Source of the DNA: Pasteurella bettyae CCUG 2042
GTDB lineage: Bacteria > Pseudomonadota > Gammaproteobacteria > Enterobacterales > Pasteurellaceae
Assembly: GCF_000262245.1 (NCBI RefSeq)
Contig: NZ_AJSX01000041.1
Coordinates: forward strand, 1 to 64,000
Reading direction: 5' to 3'
Length of the DNA: 64,000 nt
The position numbers and the translations under genes are program-made. Shown piece after piece: positions 1-9,617 of this stretch. The number at the start of each line of letters is the position of its first letter. Positions within the stretch are counted from its first letter, which is position 1. The notes beneath the pieces are model-generated. The model was not told the origin of the DNA, ran no database searches, and worked only from the letters and a program-made list of their open reading frames with translations.

Positions 1-1848
1 GCCAGGAAGACCTTGGTCACCTTTATCTCCTTTAGGCCCCTTAAAGTTAGGATCATTCTTAAGTGTTTCTTTATCTAAACCAACAAATACAGTCTTAGTT
101 CCATCACCATTATCTTTTTCAGCTGCATATAACCCATTACCAAAATCAAAACTAAGCTTACTTAAATCATATTTTGCAGTTGGGAGTTGTGTACCTGCCG
201 TATAAGTATTAACGGTTACACCATTGACTGTTGCCGTACCTTTACTATAAATAGATAAAGCTGGATATAATTGGGACATCGCCGCATATAATTGGCTACC
301 ATTAATTGCATCAGTACTTGTATTAGAAATTAAACCAGCTGCCACATTTTGAATACGACGTTCAGAACCTACATTCCCTACAGATACTACGCCAGAAGCA
401 TTACCACCTGCAAAATTAACGGTTTTCTTAACTCCATTAATGGTAAATTCCTGGGATTGATAAGCATCAGCACCTTTCGTTGTATTAGAAGCTGATAATG
501 TTGTTGATTTTGCGCCTAAAGCCACTGAATTTTTAATATTCGCAAGTGCATTATGTCCAATTGAAACAACTTCATCTACTGTTGTTTCTTGTTCTGCATC
601 TGCGGATCCAATAATGACATTATTAGATTTACCCGTAACTTTATGGTTATCGCCAATAACAATATTTTTACTGCTGTCGGTTACGGTATTGCTAGTTCCG
701 ATAATAGTTGTATTATCAACATTAGTTGCAGTATTTTGGAAACCTGTTATCAAGTTTTCTTGACTTTGATTGCTAGAAGTACCTGTTAATGTATTATTAA
801 CACCAATCATTGAGGAACGTAATGTATAGTTTGCGGTATTTCCACCACCAAACGCCATGGTAGAACCACCCGATTTATTTTTTTGAATGTTTTTTATTAA
901 AGTATCTTGAAATGCTTTGGCAGAATCCCCACTGCTTGTTGGTACTCCAGATAAAGTTGTCACAGAATTTTCAATGGTATTCCCTGCACCATAAACCAAA
1001 GCACCATTACTGTTAGCCACACGGTTAGCGATACCAGTTACACTATTGGCAATACCTGCATGGTTATTTCCTGTCATAGATTCAATACTATTTAATGAAC
1101 CATAAACGGTAGCCCCCAAGTTTTTAACTGGGTTTGCCATACGTCCACCATTGTATTTACTTGAAATAATATTATAGACACCAGTAGTAGTCGTAAAAGC
1201 ACCATTACTATGACTATTGCTACCGATAGTCGTAGCATATACATTTAAATTGCTTGTACGAGTTGAAGCACTATCAACTTCTGTATCCCCTAACGCACCT
1301 TTATAATTATGAGTACCAATCATCGTACTACCAGTACGGGCAAATGAATTTTGACCAATAGCAATACTGCCCATGGCTTTTGTAGGATCCGCAGGAATAC
1401 GTGAACTAGAAAAGAAATTTCCACTATAGGTAGTTTGCCCAAAGGCAAAGGAAGCTTCAGCACCACCAGCCATATTTTCAATTTTTGCATTGCTACCTAC
1501 CGCAATACTACCGCCTTGGCTAGCATAGTTATTAATATTCGTGCCATTACCCACCGCAATATCACCAGTGGCATTACTTGCACCATTGCTATAAGCTATT
1601 TTTGCATTGGTTCCAACTGCGACATTTTCAGCTTTAGGTGCACTACTTCCAGTTCCTACAGCAATACCTAATCCATCACCCGGGGGATTTGTCGCTGTTG
1701 CAGATTCTGCCACTCCAACAGATAAAATCGTTACAGTCATAATACCAGCAATATGACCCGTTACTTTACCTGCACGTTTTGCTAATTCAGAACATACATG
1801 ATAAGTTTGACTGATTGGATTCAGTTTGATTTTAAAAATTTTATTCAT
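1..1848 (-). CDS. Trimeric autotransporter adhesin (YadA/Hia-like), 3' end cut by window edge
   Basis: An open frame of 616 codons runs without a stop from ATG at 1848 to base 1. It starts MNKIFKIKLNPISQTYHVCS, the extended signal peptide typical of trimeric autotransporters, followed by a hydrophobic core. Next come YadA-type head repeats such as SIAVGSNAKI, SIAIGQNSFA and VSIGHNALA, which in this family build a left-handed beta-roll. Around residues 496-520 there is a neck motif (NVAAGLISNTSTDAINGSQL). The last visible residues, about 604-616, are collagen-like Gly-X-Y triplets (GPKGDKGDQGLPG). The stalk and the C-terminal membrane anchor must lie beyond the left edge. The family forms surface fibres that bind host matrix or cells. 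I see no uptake sequence in this gene. Class certain; ligand unknown. Confidence 0.93.
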   Translation of the reverse strand, partial: MNKIFKIKLNPISQTYHVCSELAKRAGKVTGHIAGIMTVTILSVGVAESATATNPPGDGLGIAVGTGSSAPKAENVAVGTNAKIAYSNGASNATGDIAVGNGTNINNYASQGGSIAVGSNAKIENMAGGAEASFAFGQTTYSGNFFSSSRIPADPTKAMGSIAIGQNSFARTGSTMIGTHNYKGALGDTEVDSASTRTSNLNVYATTIGSNSHSNGAFTTTTGVYNIISSKYNGGRMANPVKNLGATVYGSLNSIESMTGNNHAGIANSVTGIANRVANSNGALVYGAGNTIENSVTTLSGVPTSSGDSAKAFQDTLIKNIQKNKSGGSTMAFGGGNTANYTLRSSMIGVNNTLTGTSSNQSQENLITGFQNTATNVDNTTIIGTSNTVTDSSKNIVIGDNHKVTGKSNNVIIGSADAEQETTVDEVVSIGHNALANIKNSVALGAKSTTLSASNTTKGADAYQSQEFTINGVKKTVNFAGGNASGVVSVGNVGSERRIQNVAAGLISNTSTDAINGSQLYAAMSQLYPALSIYSKGTATVNGVTVNTYTAGTQLPTAKYDLSKLSFDFGNGLYAAEKDNGDGTKTVFVGLDKETLKNDPNFKGPKGDKGDQGLPG

Positions 1849-2235
1849 TTGTTTTTCCTTACTGAAAAAGTATCTCCTCACAGATAAAACAAAAAAATTA
1901 AATTTTACTTAAAAAAATATTAAAAAATAATTAAATAAAAATTAATTTTTACTTAAGATTATTCTTAATTTATTATTTATCAATCAAAATATTATTTATT
2001 TACAATAATTTACAATATTAAACTTATGATGAAAAAATATTAAAAATAAATGCAAAAAGTTATTTAAATTAATTTTTTAATAAAAAATTGATATTTATAA
2101 AAAACATGCTTCCAAATATAAGAAAAATAGTTAAAAATCAAGATAAAAATCCGTTAAAATATATAACTAAAAAGCATATTAATAACTGACTTTCTGATCA
2201 ATCAGGATAAGTTTAATAAAATATTACAAATTCAT
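1849..2235. other. AT-rich divergent intergenic region between the adhesin gene and miaA
   Basis: These 387 bases hold no gene. Most of the stretch is A/T with long A and T runs and must contain the adhesin promoter (leftward) and the miaA promoter (rightward). A short palindrome with arms CTGAT and ATCAG sits at 2194-2205 near miaA. I see no tetranucleotide or homopolymer G/C tract of the kind used for phase variation. Confidence 0.6.
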
Positions 2236-3180
2236 ATGACATCTCAACCAACAGCAATATTTCTCATGGGCCCTACCGCATCAGGGAAAACAGATTTAGC
2301 CATTCAGCTACGTCAGGAATTACCTGTGGAAGTCATTAGTGTAGATTCTGCATTAATTTATAAAGGTATGGATATTGGTACGGCAAAGCCAAGTGAAGAA
2401 GAACTCGCTTTAGCGCCACATCGTTTAATTGATATTATTGATCCGGCAGAAAGTTATTCTGCTGCTAATTTTCGTTCTGATGCATTACGTGAGATGCAGA
2501 AAATTACCGCACAAGGCAAGATTCCTTTATTAGTAGGAGGCACAATGTTGTATTACAAAGCCTTACTTGAAGGACTATCTCCACTTCCTCAGGCAGATGA
2601 AAAAGTGCGGTTAGAAATTGAAAAAAAAGCACAAAAATTAGGCTGGCCAGCATTACATCAAGAATTATCCCAAATAGATCCTGTTTCAGCAGAACGTATT
2701 AATCCGAATGACAGCCAGCGTATAAATCGGGCTTTAGAAGTATTTTATATTAGCGGCAAATCCATGACTGAGCTTACTGAACAAAAAGGGGAGGAAATTC
2801 CTTATAATATTTTACAGTTTGCGATTGCACCTCAAGAACGTGCTTTATTGCATGAACGTATTGAATTACGTTTTCATAAAATGCTTGAATTAGGTTTCCA
2901 ACAAGAAGTGGAAAAGCTATATCGTCGTGGAGATTTACATATTGACCTCCCTTCAATTCGCTGTGTTGGTTATCGTCAAATGTGGGAATACTTACGTGGT
3001 GATTATTCTTATGAAGAAATGATTTTTCGCGGGATTGCGGCAACTCGTCAATTAGCGAAACGGCAAATCACTTGGCTAAGGGGATGGAAATATCCAATTC
3101 AATGGTTAGACAGTTTAAAAAATGCAGAAAATAAAGAAATTATAAAACAAGCATTTGATTTAGCTATGCAAACTCGATAA
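2236..3180 (+). CDS. miaA: tRNA dimethylallyltransferase MiaA
   Basis: MiaA transfers a dimethylallyl group to N6 of A37 in tRNAs that read codons starting with U, the first step towards ms2i6A. The 314-residue protein has the usual length. It opens with the P-loop GPTASGKT (about residues 12-19), followed by the [17 protein letters not shown] segment and the tRNA-binding stretch [14 protein letters not shown] near residue 240, all diagnostic of the family. It is followed by hfq and hflX on the same strand, the conserved miaA-hfq-hflX order of gammaproteobacteria. The Shine-Dalgarno sequence before the ATG is weak. Assignment secure. Confidence 0.97.
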   Translation: MTSQPTAIFLMGPTASGKTDLAIQLRQELPVEVISVDSALIYKGMDIGTAKPSEEELALAPHRLIDIIDPAESYSAANFRSDALREMQKITAQGKIPLLVGGTMLYYKALLEGLSPLPQADEKVRLEIEKKAQKLGWPALHQELSQIDPVSAERINPNDSQRINRALEVFYISGKSMTELTEQKGEEIPYNILQFAIAPQERALLHERIELRFHKMLELGFQQEVEKLYRRGDLHIDLPSIRCVGYRQMWEYLRGDYSYEEMIFRGIAATRQLAKRQITWLRGWKYPIQWLDSLKNAENKEIIKQAFDLAMQTR

Positions 3181-3262
3181 AAGTTGCTATATTGACACAA
3201 GGGAGACGTATAGCTTCTGCACCTAAATTTTTATTAACTATAAATATAAGAAGGAAAATAAA

Positions 3263-3541
3263 ATGGCAAAAGGACAATCTTTACAAGATCCTTATTTAAA
3301 CGCATTACGACGTGAACGCATTCCCGTTTCGATTTATTTAGTAAATGGTATTAAATTACAAGGCCAAATTGAATCATTCGACCAATTCGTAATTTTATTA
3401 AAAAATACTGTAAACCAAATGGTTTATAAACACGCAATTTCAACTGTTGTTCCTGCCCGTTCAGTATCTCACCACAACGGTACACCTCAACAACATTCTC
3501 AACAAGCCGATGCTCCAATAGCAGAAGCACAAGTCGAATAA
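3263..3541 (+). CDS. hfq: RNA chaperone Hfq
   Basis: Hfq is a hexameric Sm-like protein that binds A/U-rich RNA and pairs small RNAs with mRNAs. The 92-residue protein has the Sm1 motif ([22 protein letters not shown]) broken as VNGIKLQG and [10 protein letters not shown], and the Sm2 motif with YKHAIS, the proximal-face lysine-histidine signature, near residue 56. The C-terminal tail (about 68-92) is polar, rich in Gln, His and Ala, and slightly shorter than in E. coli. A clear AAGGAA ribosome binding site precedes the ATG. It sits 82 bases after miaA and 2 bases before the assigned hflX start. Confidence 0.98.
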   Translation: MAKGQSLQDPYLNALRRERIPVSIYLVNGIKLQGQIESFDQFVILLKNTVNQMVYKHAISTVVPARSVSHHNGTPQQHSQQADAPIAEAQVE

Positions 3542-3543
3542 TA

Positions 3544-4917
3544 TTGGATAAAGAAATTTATATTCACCAAAGTGCGGTCAATTCGACCGCACTTTCTTCT
3601 GGTACAAAATTATCAGCTCAATCTGATAATGCTATTGTTGTGCATGTTTTTTTCTCTCAAGATAAAAACCTTGAAGATCTGGAAGAATTCCAACAACTTA
3701 CTTCTTCGGCAAATGTCCATATTCTAAAAACTATCACAACTGCTCGTTCCACGCCACAAGCCAAATATTTTGTAGGTTTAGGAAAAGCAGAAGAAATTGC
3801 TGATGCAGTAAAAAGTTATGGTGCTAATGTTGTTTTAGTAAATCATATCTTAACTCCTGCACAAACTAGAAACTTAGAAATGCTTTGTAACTGTCGTGTT
3901 GTTGATAGGACTGGAGTAATTTTAGATATTTTTGCCCAAAGAGCACGTTCTCATGAAGGGAAATTACAAGTTGAATTAGCTCAATTAAAACACTTAGCGA
4001 CAAGACTTATCCGTCGTAAAACGGGCTTAGATCAACAAAAAGGCGCGGTAGGATTACGTGGGCCTGGTGAAACACAGTTAGAAACTGATCGTCGCCTTAT
4101 TAAAGTGCGTATTGCTCAATTACAAAGTCGCTTAACTAAAGTTGAGAAACAACGCAATCAAAACCGTCAAACCAGACAAAAAGCAGATATTCCAACCGTT
4201 TCATTAGTGGGTTACACCAATGCTGGGAAATCCACCTTATTTAATCAAATTACGCAAGCTGGAGTTTATGCAGCAGATCAACTATTTGCAACACTGGATC
4301 CCACTTTACGTCGATTACAAATACAAGATGTTGGCACCACTATTTTAGCCGATACTGTAGGTTTTATCCGTGATTTACCCCATGATCTTATCTCCGCTTT
4401 CAAATCTACTTTGCAAGAAACCACTGAAGCCTCTTTACTTTTACATGTGATTGATTCAGCAGATGCAAGAAAATTAGAAAATATCACCGCAGTTAATCAG
4501 GTTTTAGAAGAAATTAAAGCCAATCAAGTTCCAACGCTATTGGTTTATAATAAAATTGATAATTTAGAAAATGTCACTCCTCATATTGTATATGATGAAA
4601 ATCAAATCCCTGTTGCCGTTTATCTTTCTGCATTTACGGGAGATGGAATTGATTTATTAATTAATGCTATCCGCCAACGTTTAACTGATGAAATTCTTTA
4701 TTTAAATTTAACTTTACAACCACAGGAAGGAAAAATTCGTCATCAGTTATATCAATTAAATTGTATTCGGGACGAAAAAATTTCTGATAAAGGTGAGTTT
4801 TTATTGGAAATTCAGGTTGATAAGGTGGAATGGTTAAAATTAGTGAAAACTTTTGCCCATTTAAATCAATTTACACCTCAAGGAATTTTAGATGAAATGA
4901 ATATAGGCAAGCTCTAA
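3544..4917 (+). CDS. hflX: Ribosome-associated GTPase HflX
   Basis: HflX is a GTPase that splits stalled or heat-damaged ribosomes. The HflX family core starts at [15 protein letters not shown] (from residue 32). The GTPase domain has the G1 loop GYTNAGKST (about 223-231), G3 DTVGF and G4 NKID. The start is uncertain. The frame opens with TTG only 2 bases after the hfq stop and without a good Shine-Dalgarno, and the first 29 codons contain a perfect uptake-sequence hairpin (3569-3595). E. coli HflX begins close to the VVHVFF-like segment, so translation may start later, for example at GTG 3640, or the N-terminal extension may be real. In E. coli hflX is followed by hflKC; here hflKC lies 24 kb away. 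Confidence 0.94.
   Translation: MDKEIYIHQSAVNSTALSSGTKLSAQSDNAIVVHVFFSQDKNLEDLEEFQQLTSSANVHILKTITTARSTPQAKYFVGLGKAEEIADAVKSYGANVVLVNHILTPAQTRNLEMLCNCRVVDRTGVILDIFAQRARSHEGKLQVELAQLKHLATRLIRRKTGLDQQKGAVGLRGPGETQLETDRRLIKVRIAQLQSRLTKVEKQRNQNRQTRQKADIPTVSLVGYTNAGKSTLFNQITQAGVYAADQLFATLDPTLRRLQIQDVGTTILADTVGFIRDLPHDLISAFKSTLQETTEASLLLHVIDSADARKLENITAVNQVLEEIKANQVPTLLVYNKIDNLENVTPHIVYDENQIPVAVYLSAFTGDGIDLLINAIRQRLTDEILYLNLTLQPQEGKIRHQLYQLNCIRDEKISDKGEFLLEIQVDKVEWLKLVKTFAHLNQFTPQGILDEMNIGKL
3569..3595. repeat. Inverted pair of DNA uptake sequences inside 5' end of hflX
   Basis: AAAGTGCGGTC (3569-3579) and GACCGCACTTT (3585-3595) form a perfect 11-bp stem with a 5-base loop, followed by TCTTCT. Such pairs usually act as intergenic terminators in this family. 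Here it lies within the assigned hflX reading frame, encoding QSAVNSTAL, directly after hfq. Confidence 0.9.
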
Positions 4918-4978
4918 ATCGTCAAATAACAGCGATGTTATTAAAGAAAAGATAAACTGCGGTAGTCTTTTTAAAAAT

Positions 4979-5953
4979 TTATTTTCCTATTCCATATTGT
5001 TTCAACTTATTTGCAATTGCTGTATGAGATACGCCCAAGCGAGTCGCTAATTTTCTAGTACTTGGATACTGTTCATAGAACTTACGTAAAACACTTGCTT
5101 CAAAGTTATTCATAATCTCTTCAAGGCTCTTGTTATAAAATTGTTCTAATGTTAAAGGCGTAGTTTCTGATTCAGCTAAATTTAAACCATCAATAGATAA
5201 TTGATTATTTTCTACTAATGAACAAGCACGATATAATGCATTATAAAGTTCACGTACATTACCAGGCCATTGATAAGCTTTTAAATATTGAATAAATGCT
5301 TGGTCAAAAGTCGGCTTTTGTATCTCTAACTGTCGACTAATTAAATCAATGAAACATGAGGTTAATTGTGGAATATCTTCTATTCGATCTCGTAAAGCTG
5401 GAATCTGTAAGGTAAGTACATTAAGACGATGAAATAAATCACTACGTATTTTCCCTTTATCCACATAGTGTTGCAAGGAAATTTGTGAAGTACAAATAAC
5501 CCTTACATTGGCATAACGCTCTGCTTCTTCACCAACACGACGAAAGGTTCCATCATTTAAGAAACGCAAAAGTTTCGCTTGTAAACTAAGAGGCAGTTCA
5601 GCAATATTATCCAATAATACCGTACCACCATTAGCATACTCGAAAAAGCCCGTATAAGTTTTCCCATGATCAACTCGTCCAAACATTTCACTTTCTGCGT
5701 CACTATTTGGTAAACCAGCACAATTTACTGCGATAAACTTTTGCGTATTTCGAAGACTAAAATGATGACATGCCTTAGCAATTAGCTCTTTACCTGTACC
5801 TGTTTCACCTTCAATGAGTAAGGGTGCATCTAACAAAGCAAACTTTTGAGCCTTCTCTAATAATTTTCTCATTTTAAGGCTTACTGCCACCACATCAGTA
5901 AAAGATTCATATTGATTTACCGTAAAATGTGATGATGTATTGATTGCTGGCAT
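4979..5953 (-). CDS. tyrR: TyrR-type regulator of aromatic amino acid genes, short form
   Basis: The 324-residue protein is an AAA+ enhancer-binding-type regulator. Visible are Walker A GETGTGKE (about 49-56), the segment LLRFLNDGTFRRVGEEAE typical of TyrR, and a C-terminal helix-turn-helix (TRKLATRLGVSHTAIANKL, about 300-318) nearly identical to that of E. coli TyrR. It lacks the roughly 190-residue N-terminal ACT/PAS region of the 513-residue E. coli protein; I recall that the H. influenzae TyrR is similarly short. There is no GAFTGA sigma54 loop (GKTYTGFFEY instead), as in TyrR generally, and Walker B reads LLDN rather than LLDE. The short form is expected to act mainly as a repressor at TYR boxes. 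It converges on hflX. Confidence 0.9.
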   Translation of the reverse strand: MPAINTSSHFTVNQYESFTDVVAVSLKMRKLLEKAQKFALLDAPLLIEGETGTGKELIAKACHHFSLRNTQKFIAVNCAGLPNSDAESEMFGRVDHGKTYTGFFEYANGGTVLLDNIAELPLSLQAKLLRFLNDGTFRRVGEEAERYANVRVICTSQISLQHYVDKGKIRSDLFHRLNVLTLQIPALRDRIEDIPQLTSCFIDLISRQLEIQKPTFDQAFIQYLKAYQWPGNVRELYNALYRACSLVENNQLSIDGLNLAESETTPLTLEQFYNKSLEEIMNNFEASVLRKFYEQYPSTRKLATRLGVSHTAIANKLKQYGIGK

Positions 5954-6046
5954 ATTTTTCTCTAACAGTTAATAAATGAAACAGGATAATAATTTTCTAT
6001 CATACCTTGTGAATGTAAATAATAAAAGTTTAATGGCAACTTTTAT

Positions 6047-7135
6047 TTACACATTTTCTTTATCTTTTATTTTTGATAAAGAAAAAACACTTGATTTTAA
6101 CGAGCCTAACAATTCACGATGAATATGGCTTAATTTAGGTTTTTCACTTTTTCGGAATTTCAGTGGGCGACAAAACTCCATTGTTTTAATACCTAATCGG
6201 GCTGTAAGCAAGCCTACGCCAATACCTTGTGCCGCACGAGCAGAAAGTTTTGCAACAATATCTCTAGAAAGCCAGTCCATACCTATTTCTTGTATAAGTT
6301 CTGTAGCCCCAGTAAACGCAATGTTCACTAAAATTAAACGCATTAATCGTAAACGGCTGAAATAGCCTAACTGAATGCCATAAATTTTTGCAATCTTATT
6401 GACTAAACGAATATTACGCCATGCAATAAAGAACATATCTACTAGTGCTAGTGGACTAATGGTAACAATAGTTCCAGCCTCAATTGCACTTGCAGTAATC
6501 AGTTTAGTGACTTTACTATCTATCGGTTTTAACACTTCCTGACTAAATAAATAGGCAACTTCTTGTGCTGAATAGCTATCATTAATTTGCTTTTCCCATT
6601 GAATAAAAGTTGGCGCCTGCTCATCAATATTTACTGCAGAGGCAATTTTTAAACATAATTGTTTACCTGATTCACTATCTTGTAGCTGAAAATTTTCTTG
6701 AGAATTGACCGCACTTTTCTCTATTAAATATTCACTTTGTTGCTGCAAATCCATATGTCGTCTTAAATTAACTAAGCGACGCCATTCTTTAATTAAAGCC
6801 GATAATCCTAATACCACGACAAGAAAGCTAACTAAAGCAAAAACAAAGTAAATCCATTGGTGGTTTTGCCAAGTATCAATTAACCATTGAATAGATTGAG
6901 CAACGGTTGCACCTAAAAATAAGATGATGCTCGCTGCTAAGAGCTTTTTCCACCAACGAGGTTTAGGATTAAGTGTTTCTTCAAACTTTTCGGTGAGCAA
7001 TTCCCCTTCTAAAGTTTCACTATTCAATGCTTCAGGATCAACGGTTATCTCTGACTCAGCAAACTCTTGTTTAGGTTTAAAATCAAAGTTAGATTGCGGA
7101 TTTTCTGACTGTGAAAAAATAATTTTATCATTCAT
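6047..7135 (-). CDS. ycjF: YcjF-like inner-membrane protein (UPF0283/TIGR01620)
   Basis: The protein of about 362 residues has a charged N-terminal 65 residues, two transmembrane helices (around 67-90 and 97-118), and a C-terminal domain with further hydrophobic segments (AGTIVTISPLALVDMFFIAW), the DUF697-like part of the family. I start it at ATG 7135, which has AGAAGGTGA at a good distance, rather than at GTG 7144 three codons earlier. In E. coli ycjF follows ycjX, a GTPase-like gene; no ycjX precedes it here. Function unknown. An uptake sequence lies inside the gene at 6708-6716. Confidence 0.85.
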   Translation of the reverse strand: MNDKIIFSQSENPQSNFDFKPKQEFAESEITVDPEALNSETLEGELLTEKFEETLNPKPRWWKKLLAASIILFLGATVAQSIQWLIDTWQNHQWIYFVFALVSFLVVVLGLSALIKEWRRLVNLRRHMDLQQQSEYLIEKSAVNSQENFQLQDSESGKQLCLKIASAVNIDEQAPTFIQWEKQINDSYSAQEVAYLFSQEVLKPIDSKVTKLITASAIEAGTIVTISPLALVDMFFIAWRNIRLVNKIAKIYGIQLGYFSRLRLMRLILVNIAFTGATELIQEIGMDWLSRDIVAKLSARAAQGIGVGLLTARLGIKTMEFCRPLKFRKSEKPKLSHIHRELLGSLKSSVFSLSKIKDKENV

Positions 7136-7259
7136 TAAACTCACCTTCTTTCCAATAACATAATTGAAATTATAAATAACCGCTTGAGGTTTGTAAAAAG
7201 AATAAGATCATCGCTTAATTAGCCTATCACCTTAGGATAAATCAAGAAATATCAAAGGA

Positions 7260-7275
7260 TATGATCTAAATCACA
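7260..7275. promoter_or_regulatory. CRP/FNR-like dyad upstream of fumC
   Basis: TATGA-N6-TCACA matches the CRP consensus TGTGA-N6-TCACA at 9 of 10 positions. The same bases contain TGAT-CTAA-ATCA, the core of an FNR site. It lies about 97 bases upstream of the fumC start and about 125 bases upstream of the divergent ycjF start. Binding is inferred from sequence only. Confidence 0.5.
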
Positions 7276-7371
7276 AAAAAGAGTTTTCTTCACTTTTCTT
7301 GTTTTAAATACTAACTCTTAGGTGTTAATATTTATGCAAATTTTTTATTTATTACTATAGAGGTGATCATA

Positions 7372-8769
7372 ATGACAACGTTTCGTATTGAAAAAGATAC
7401 TATGGGCGAAGTGAAAGTTCCTGCTGATAAATACTGGGCAGCACAAACAGAGCGTTCACGTAACAACTTTAAAATTGGCCCTGAAGCGTCAATGCCACAT
7501 GAAATTATTGAAGCTTTCGGTTATTTAAAAAAAGCGGCTGCATTTGCAAATACTGACTTAGGTGTTTTGCCTACTGAAAAACGGGATTTAATCGCTCAAG
7601 CTTGTGATGAAATCTTAGCACGTAAATTAGATGATCAATTTCCATTAGTTATTTGGCAAACTGGTTCAGGTACACAATCTAATATGAACCTAAATGAAGT
7701 TATCGCAAATCGTGCACATGTTCTTAATGGTGGTAAATTAGGCGAAAAATCTATTATTCATCCAAATGATGATGTAAATAAATCACAGTCTTCAAACGAT
7801 ACTTACCCAACTGCAATGCACATTGCTGCATATAAAAAAGTCGTTGAAGCCACGCTTCCAGCTATCGAACGCTTACAAAAAACATTAGCAGCTAAATCTG
7901 AAGAATTTAAAGATGTTGTTAAAATTGGTCGTACTCACTTAATGGATGCAACCCCATTAACATTAGGTCAAGAATTCAGTGGCTATGCAGCTCAATTAAA
8001 ATTCGGTTTAGAAGCAATTAAAAATACATTGCCACATTTACGTCAATTAGCATTAGGTGGTACCGCAGTTGGTACAGGTTTAAATACGCCTAAAGGTTAT
8101 GATGTCAAAGTTGCTGAATACATTGCAAAATTTACTGGTTTACCATTCATCACTGCTGAAAACAAATTTGAAGCATTGGCGACTCATGATGCTATCGTTG
8201 AAACTCACGGTGCATTAAAACAAGTTGCCATGTCATTATTCAAGATTGCAAATGACATTCGTTTATTAGCCTCTGGTCCACGTTCAGGTATCGGAGAAAT
8301 TTTAATTCCTGAAAATGAACCTGGTTCATCAATTATGCCAGGTAAAGTTAATCCAACTCAATGTGAAGCAATGACAATGGTTGCAGCACAAGTGTTAGGT
8401 AACGATACGACAATTTCATTCGCTGGCTCACAAGGTCACTTTGAATTAAACGTATTTAAACCTGTTATGGCTGCAAACTTCCTACAATCAGCTCAATTAA
8501 TTGCTGATGTTTGTGTATCATTTGATGAACACTGTGCAAGTGGTATTCAACCTAACCATCCTCGCATTAAACACTTGCTTGACAGCTCATTAATGTTGGT
8601 TACCGCATTAAATACTCATATTGGTTATGAAAATGCAGCTAAAATAGCTAAAACTGCACATAAAAATGGTACAACATTGCGTGAAGAAGCTATCAATTTA
8701 GGATTAGTTTCAGCTGATGATTTTGATAAATGGGTTGTGCCTGCTGATATGGTTGGTAGCCTAAAATAA
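7372..8769 (+). CDS. fumC: Fumarate hydratase, class II
   Basis: FumC interconverts fumarate and malate without an iron-sulfur cluster. The 465-residue protein has the family length. Seen are [10 protein letters not shown] (about 98-107) and the superfamily signature [13 protein letters not shown] near residue 318. I start it at ATG 7372, preceded by GAGGTGAT at ideal spacing, rather than at GTG 7363 three codons upstream, which lies within that ribosome binding site. It is monocistronic, followed by its own terminator. A CRP/FNR-like dyad upstream suggests control by carbon source or oxygen. Confidence 0.97.
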   Translation: MTTFRIEKDTMGEVKVPADKYWAAQTERSRNNFKIGPEASMPHEIIEAFGYLKKAAAFANTDLGVLPTEKRDLIAQACDEILARKLDDQFPLVIWQTGSGTQSNMNLNEVIANRAHVLNGGKLGEKSIIHPNDDVNKSQSSNDTYPTAMHIAAYKKVVEATLPAIERLQKTLAAKSEEFKDVVKIGRTHLMDATPLTLGQEFSGYAAQLKFGLEAIKNTLPHLRQLALGGTAVGTGLNTPKGYDVKVAEYIAKFTGLPFITAENKFEALATHDAIVETHGALKQVAMSLFKIANDIRLLASGPRSGIGEILIPENEPGSSIMPGKVNPTQCEAMTMVAAQVLGNDTTISFAGSQGHFELNVFKPVMAANFLQSAQLIADVCVSFDEHCASGIQPNHPRIKHLLDSSLMLVTALNTHIGYENAAKIAKTAHKNGTTLREEAINLGLVSADDFDKWVVPADMVGSLK

Positions 8770-8790
8770 AGAAATTGAAAATTAAATGGA

Positions 8791-8818
8791 AAAGGCGACA
8801 TCGTTCGCCTTTTTTTTA
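8791..8818 (+). terminator. Rho-independent terminator of fumC
   Basis: AAAGGCGA and TCGCCTTT form an 8-bp stem with loop CATCGT, followed by a run of T, 22 bases after the fumC stop. Confidence 0.9.
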
Positions 8819-8867
8819 TTTCAATTATTGATATAATCACCACAACTATTATTATTAAGAAATGTTT

Positions 8868-9476
8868 ATGAAACTTAAATCGTTTTTCTTATCACTTTTC
8901 TGTTTGTTTCCTGTGTTGGTTAATGCACAATGGATCAATGTCGGTAAGGCTGATTATAACTGGGGTCCATTCCTCGTTTACACGGTTTCCTTAGATAGTG
9001 AAGATGGTCACTATGAAGCAAACCAATCGCCACTTATGTTTTCATTTGATTATGCCAAACCAGTAGAAGGGAAAAATTTTTCAATTATTCTTATAAAAGA
9101 AATGGAATCTTTAGGCGCAAGCAAAGAGCAAACCACTACATGGCTAAAGGAATTAGAAGCAATCCCTATGCCTGATTTTGCACCCAATGATCGTTTAAGT
9201 TATATTTCATTAGAAAATACTGGATATTTTATTTTGAATAACCAAGTGATTGATCATCAGTTTGATACTGAATTTAATCAATACTTTATTCAAGTATGGC
9301 TCTCAGGCAAAACTGGATTTGCACAAATCCAAAATCAGTTGTTGGGAAAAGAGAAAGGCAAAGTGAGCGAAACCTATCCTAAGCAACCTGAAATTGAACC
9401 ACTTAAAGAAGATGATGCAGATCCTCAATTACCACCGAATTATGAGTTATTTAATATTACTCATGCAAATTGTTAA
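8868..9476 (+). CDS. Exported protein of the chalcone-isomerase-like family
   Basis: About 202 residues. A signal peptide is clear (MKLKSFFLSLFCLFPVLVNA, cleavage after VNA). The mature part (Y-WGPFLVYTVSL, then FDYAKPVEGKNF, then W near residue 100, then PNDRLSYISL) resembles the bacterial chalcone-isomerase-like proteins, which are periplasmic, mostly of unknown function and without proven isomerase activity. I chose ATG 8868 over ATG 8862 because it gives a typical signal peptide. It follows the fumC terminator and so probably has its own promoter. The C-terminal 40 residues are acidic and proline-rich. Family assignment is by recall of the motif pattern. Confidence 0.7.
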   Translation: MKLKSFFLSLFCLFPVLVNAQWINVGKADYNWGPFLVYTVSLDSEDGHYEANQSPLMFSFDYAKPVEGKNFSIILIKEMESLGASKEQTTTWLKELEAIPMPDFAPNDRLSYISLENTGYFILNNQVIDHQFDTEFNQYFIQVWLSGKTGFAQIQNQLLGKEKGKVSETYPKQPEIEPLKEDDADPQLPPNYELFNITHANC

Positions 9477-9583
9477 TCTGTTCCTCTAAAAGTTAACTTC
9501 TAAATCATCAATCATCATATAAGCTGAAGTTATAACATTAAATATATTCAATCAGCTTATAAATATAAAATCTCTATTTCCCT

Positions 9584-9617
9584 AAAAAGAAAAAAGCCAG
9601 AACAAAAAGTTCTGGCT
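9584..9617 (-). terminator. Intrinsic terminator, leftward
   Basis: Perfect 9-bp stem (9595-9603 with 9609-9617), 5-base loop, then T5-C-T5 on the minus strand. The plus-strand side has only a poor T tract, so it acts leftwards. No annotated gene ends here, which implies a non-coding transcript. Confidence 0.85.

Noticed and set aside
1435..1671. 78-codon plus-strand frame opposite the adhesin (and a similar one at 589-789)
   Set aside because: Both are antisense to repeats of the adhesin head domain, whose biased composition generates open frames on the other strand.
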